64,000 bases of DNA from positions 868,001-932,000 of the forward strand of contig NZ_CP159830.1 in NCBI RefSeq assembly GCF_047730085.1, written 5' to 3'. This DNA is from Njordibacter sp937773555 (lineage in GTDB: Bacteria > Pseudomonadota > Gammaproteobacteria > Pseudomonadales > Balneatricaceae). Shown one piece after another: positions 61,849 through 64,000 of the stretch (position 1 is its first letter; the number at the start of each line of letters is the position of its first letter). The notes under the pieces were generated by a model. The model had not been told where the DNA came from. It searched no databases and saw only the letters and a program-made list of their open reading frames with translations. A program made the translations under genes and the position numbers.

Positions 61849-62229
61849 TTAAACCAATTTATGGCCTAAGGCAAATTCATGCTGAATAGGGCGAGGTATA
61901 ATTTTAGTAAATAGTATGGTCATGGCCACCCATGTCCATAAGGTTGCCATTGTTGACGCCGCAGCAGGGGACATGACTAGGGTTTCTATTAAAAAATATT
62001 TCAGGGCTATTACTACCAAACACGTCCCTCCCATTAGGCTAAGGTCATAAGCGATATGCTTTTTGAGGGCATGCCGGTTGTAGCCCAACTTAAGTATAAT
62101 GGCAGTCATCATCAAGGTGACCACGCTGCTCCAACTCCAAGGTAATAAAAACAACCAGCTTAGGTTTATACCGAGTCCACTAATTAACAACAGACCGACT
62201 TTGGGTGAGCTGAGAAAAGATTTCATCAT
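61849..62229 (-). CDS. Hypothetical membrane protein
   Basis: 126 residues with about four hydrophobic helices (VGLLLISGLGINLSWLFLLPW, VVTLMMTAIILKLG, LMGGTCLVVIALKYFLIE, TLWTWVAMTILFTKIIP). AGGAAACAG precedes the ATG on the minus strand. No family is recognised. Convergent with tdk (12 bp apart) and divergent from the hydrolase gene. Confidence 0.7.
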   Translation of the reverse strand: MMKSFLSSPKVGLLLISGLGINLSWLFLLPWSWSSVVTLMMTAIILKLGYNRHALKKHIAYDLSLMGGTCLVVIALKYFLIETLVMSPAAASTMATLWTWVAMTILFTKIIPRPIQHEFALGHKLV

Positions 62230-62413
62230 GGTGTTCTGTTTCCTGTGTGCTGGGGTATCTTTTGAGCAGCTGCAAGTTTAACTGATGGGCTCAGTTTAAC
62301 ATCATCTGTGAGTAACAATTTAGCTAAAAATTGCTATACCTAGCAAATAATCTAGTGGTATGTTGGGGTATATATGGGCTGTTTTAAAGGCTAAGTTATG
62401 GGAGTGGCAACAG

Positions 62414-64000
62414 ATGATGAACAACCTCGATTTTACCCACACTATTGAAGAGTGGACACATTTCTTAATTCCACTTGCAGATGGCACTCAGTTAGCTGCT
62501 AGAGCTTGGCTTCCCGTTAATGCTGTTAAGTCTCCCGCTCCTGCAATCTTAGAATATATTCCTTATAGAAAGCGTGATGGCACGGCTATTCGTGATGAGC
62601 AAATGCATCCTTATTGGGCGGGTTTTGGCTACGCCTGTATTCGCGTTGATATGCGCGGTTGTGGTGAGTCTACAGGGCTAATGTTGGATGAATATCTACC
62701 ACAAGAGCTTGATGACGCTGTGGAAGTGATCCAGTGGTTAGCAGAGCAGCCCTGGTGCAGTGGAAAGGTGGGCATGATGGGCAAGTCTTGGGGTGGTTTT
62801 AACAGCCTCCAAGTAGCTGCAATGGCACCTACTGCTCTAAAAGCCATAGTGACTGTATGCTCTACTGATGATCGCTACGCAGATGACATTCATTACCGTG
62901 GTGGCGCACTATTGTTAGAAAATTTTAGCTGGGCCTCAACGATGGCCTGCTACATGGCCAAGGCGCCAGACCCACTATTATTGCCGAAAACTTGGCGCCA
63001 GCAGTGGTTGCATCGCCTGGAAAATATGCCATTTTTAGCCAAGGAATGGCTAGAACACAGTTACAAGGATGATTACTGGAAGCATGGCTCAATTAATGAA
63101 GATTATAGTTCTATAAAAGCTGCAGTCTATTGCATAGGCGGCTGGGGCGATTCTTATTCTGAAGCTATTCCGCGCATGATGGGTGGGTTAGCCTGCCCCA
63201 AAAAGGCTTTAATAGGCCCTTGGGCCCATAAATACCCTAATTATGCGTCACCTAAGCCAGAGGTAGACTTCTTAGGCGAAGCTAAACGCTGGTGGGACTG
63301 CTGGCTAAAGGGTATTGATAACGGCATTATGGCAGAACCCACTATTGCAGCTTATATCCAAGATGGTGTGCCACCGCAGGCAGCATATGACGAGCGTCCA
63401 GGTGTTTGGGTAGAAGGCAATCAGTGGCCGATACAAAAAAACAGTATTAACTTACAACTAAGTTCATCTGGTCATTTAATAGAAACTAGTGGTGGTGGGC
63501 AGGCAAGTGTTAACAGCCCGCTAACAACTGGTGGGGCTAGTGGTGAATATTGTATTATCTGGTGTGGCCCAGACTTCCCTACAGATCAGCGCCAAGATGA
63601 CGCCAATAGCCTGTGTTTTGATACGCAGGCAATGGCTGAAGCCGTTTCTATTTTAGGTGGTGCCGTATTTAAGGCCCGTGTTACCAGTGACCAAAACTGT
63701 GCGCAAATGATTTTACGCCTTTGCGATGTAGCCCCCGATGGCAGTAGCACTCGCATTACCTATGGCGTGCTTAACTTGGCCATGCGTGGCGGCTTAGATG
63801 TTCCCAAACCGGTGATTGCCGGTGAATCTATGGATATCACTATAAAGTTGGATGATACGGGGTATGAAATACCGCAAGGCCATCAATTACGCTTGTCCAT
63901 ATCTACCGCTTATTTTCCCCTGCTATGGCCTGCAGCGCAAAAAGCTAATTTGAGTTTAGACTTAAGTACAGCAACACTGACTATTCCATCGCACGACCGC
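62414..64000 (+). CDS. CocE/NonD-family (X-Pro dipeptidyl-peptidase-like) hydrolase, 3' end missing
   Basis: Open to the right edge (529 codons), so C-terminally truncated by the window. Alpha/beta hydrolase domain: LADGTQLAARAWLP, EYIPYRKRD, RVDMRGCGES, the nucleophile elbow GKSWGGF, the acid in GGWGDSY and the His in GPWAHKYPN. A jelly-roll C-terminal domain follows (WCGPDFP, ARVTSDQ, ISTAYFPLLWP). ATG 62414 has GGGAG upstream. The family includes acyl-amino-acid and cocaine esterases; the substrate is unknown. Confidence 0.88.
   Translation, partial: MMNNLDFTHTIEEWTHFLIPLADGTQLAARAWLPVNAVKSPAPAILEYIPYRKRDGTAIRDEQMHPYWAGFGYACIRVDMRGCGESTGLMLDEYLPQELDDAVEVIQWLAEQPWCSGKVGMMGKSWGGFNSLQVAAMAPTALKAIVTVCSTDDRYADDIHYRGGALLLENFSWASTMACYMAKAPDPLLLPKTWRQQWLHRLENMPFLAKEWLEHSYKDDYWKHGSINEDYSSIKAAVYCIGGWGDSYSEAIPRMMGGLACPKKALIGPWAHKYPNYASPKPEVDFLGEAKRWWDCWLKGIDNGIMAEPTIAAYIQDGVPPQAAYDERPGVWVEGNQWPIQKNSINLQLSSSGHLIETSGGGQASVNSPLTTGGASGEYCIIWCGPDFPTDQRQDDANSLCFDTQAMAEAVSILGGAVFKARVTSDQNCAQMILRLCDVAPDGSSTRITYGVLNLAMRGGLDVPKPVIAGESMDITIKLDDTGYEIPQGHQLRLSISTAYFPLLWPAAQKANLSLDLSTATLTIPSHDR

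Noticed and set aside
1..64000. CRISPR array or rRNA genes
   Set aside because: No regularly spaced direct repeats of CRISPR size and no rRNA sequence were seen.

Overview
The window looks like chromosome of a marine gammaproteobacterium of moderate GC. The evidence is the conserved gammaproteobacterial block thrS-infC-rpmI-rplT-pheS-pheT-ihfA followed by tRNA-Pro, the nrdA-nrdB-yfaE set, DNA polymerase II, KdsA (so a Gram-negative envelope), and a DmdA-like protein typical of marine bacteria. No species can be named from the sequence alone.

1-30.7 kb is ordinary chromosome. It holds the end of a uridine-kinase-like gene, kdsA, class Ia ribonucleotide reductase with its ferredoxin, a class II DAHP synthase, metR, argF, a monothiol glutaredoxin and a 2-Cys peroxiredoxin. 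These are followed by a compact six-gene mevalonate-to-IPP operon (HMG-CoA reductase, type 2 IPP isomerase, HMG-CoA synthase, two GHMP kinases, diphosphomevalonate decarboxylase). Next come an Lrp-type regulator with a DMSP demethylase-like gene, polB, an FMN-dependent 2-hydroxyacid dehydrogenase divergent from its likely GntR regulator, and the translation block.

30.7-61.2 kb is accessory DNA inserted between tRNA-Pro(GGG) and tdk. Degenerate copies of the tRNA-Pro 3' end occur at 30.72, 35.66, 59.69 and 61.19 kb. The first three are followed by the same flanking sequence, which carries a decayed minus-strand reading frame. A fifth, partial copy of the distal part of this repeat lies at 47.14 kb. 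The copies divide the region into modules: (I) small genes including a glycosylase-like protein, an ADP-ribosylglycohydrolase, a small hydrolase, an HNH protein and an FtsK fragment; (IIa) urea ABC transporter urtABCDE and urease ureDABCEFG behind a sigma-54 promoter; (IIb) a complete L-rhamnose uptake and catabolism cluster plus an FAH-family hydrolase; (III) a ferritin-like protein. No integrase is visible, so the modules may have been exchanged by recombination between the repeats or moved by an enzyme encoded elsewhere.

61.2-64 kb returns to chromosome-like genes: thymidine kinase, a small membrane protein, and a CocE/NonD-type hydrolase that runs off the end.

Functionally, module IIa imports urea and hydrolyses it to ammonia, under apparent nitrogen control. 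Module IIb imports rhamnose (RhaSTPQ), interconverts anomers (RhaM), isomerises (RhaI), phosphorylates (RhaK), and cleaves and oxidises (bifunctional RhaD). A DeoR regulator probably acts on a palindromic operator between the divergent arms.
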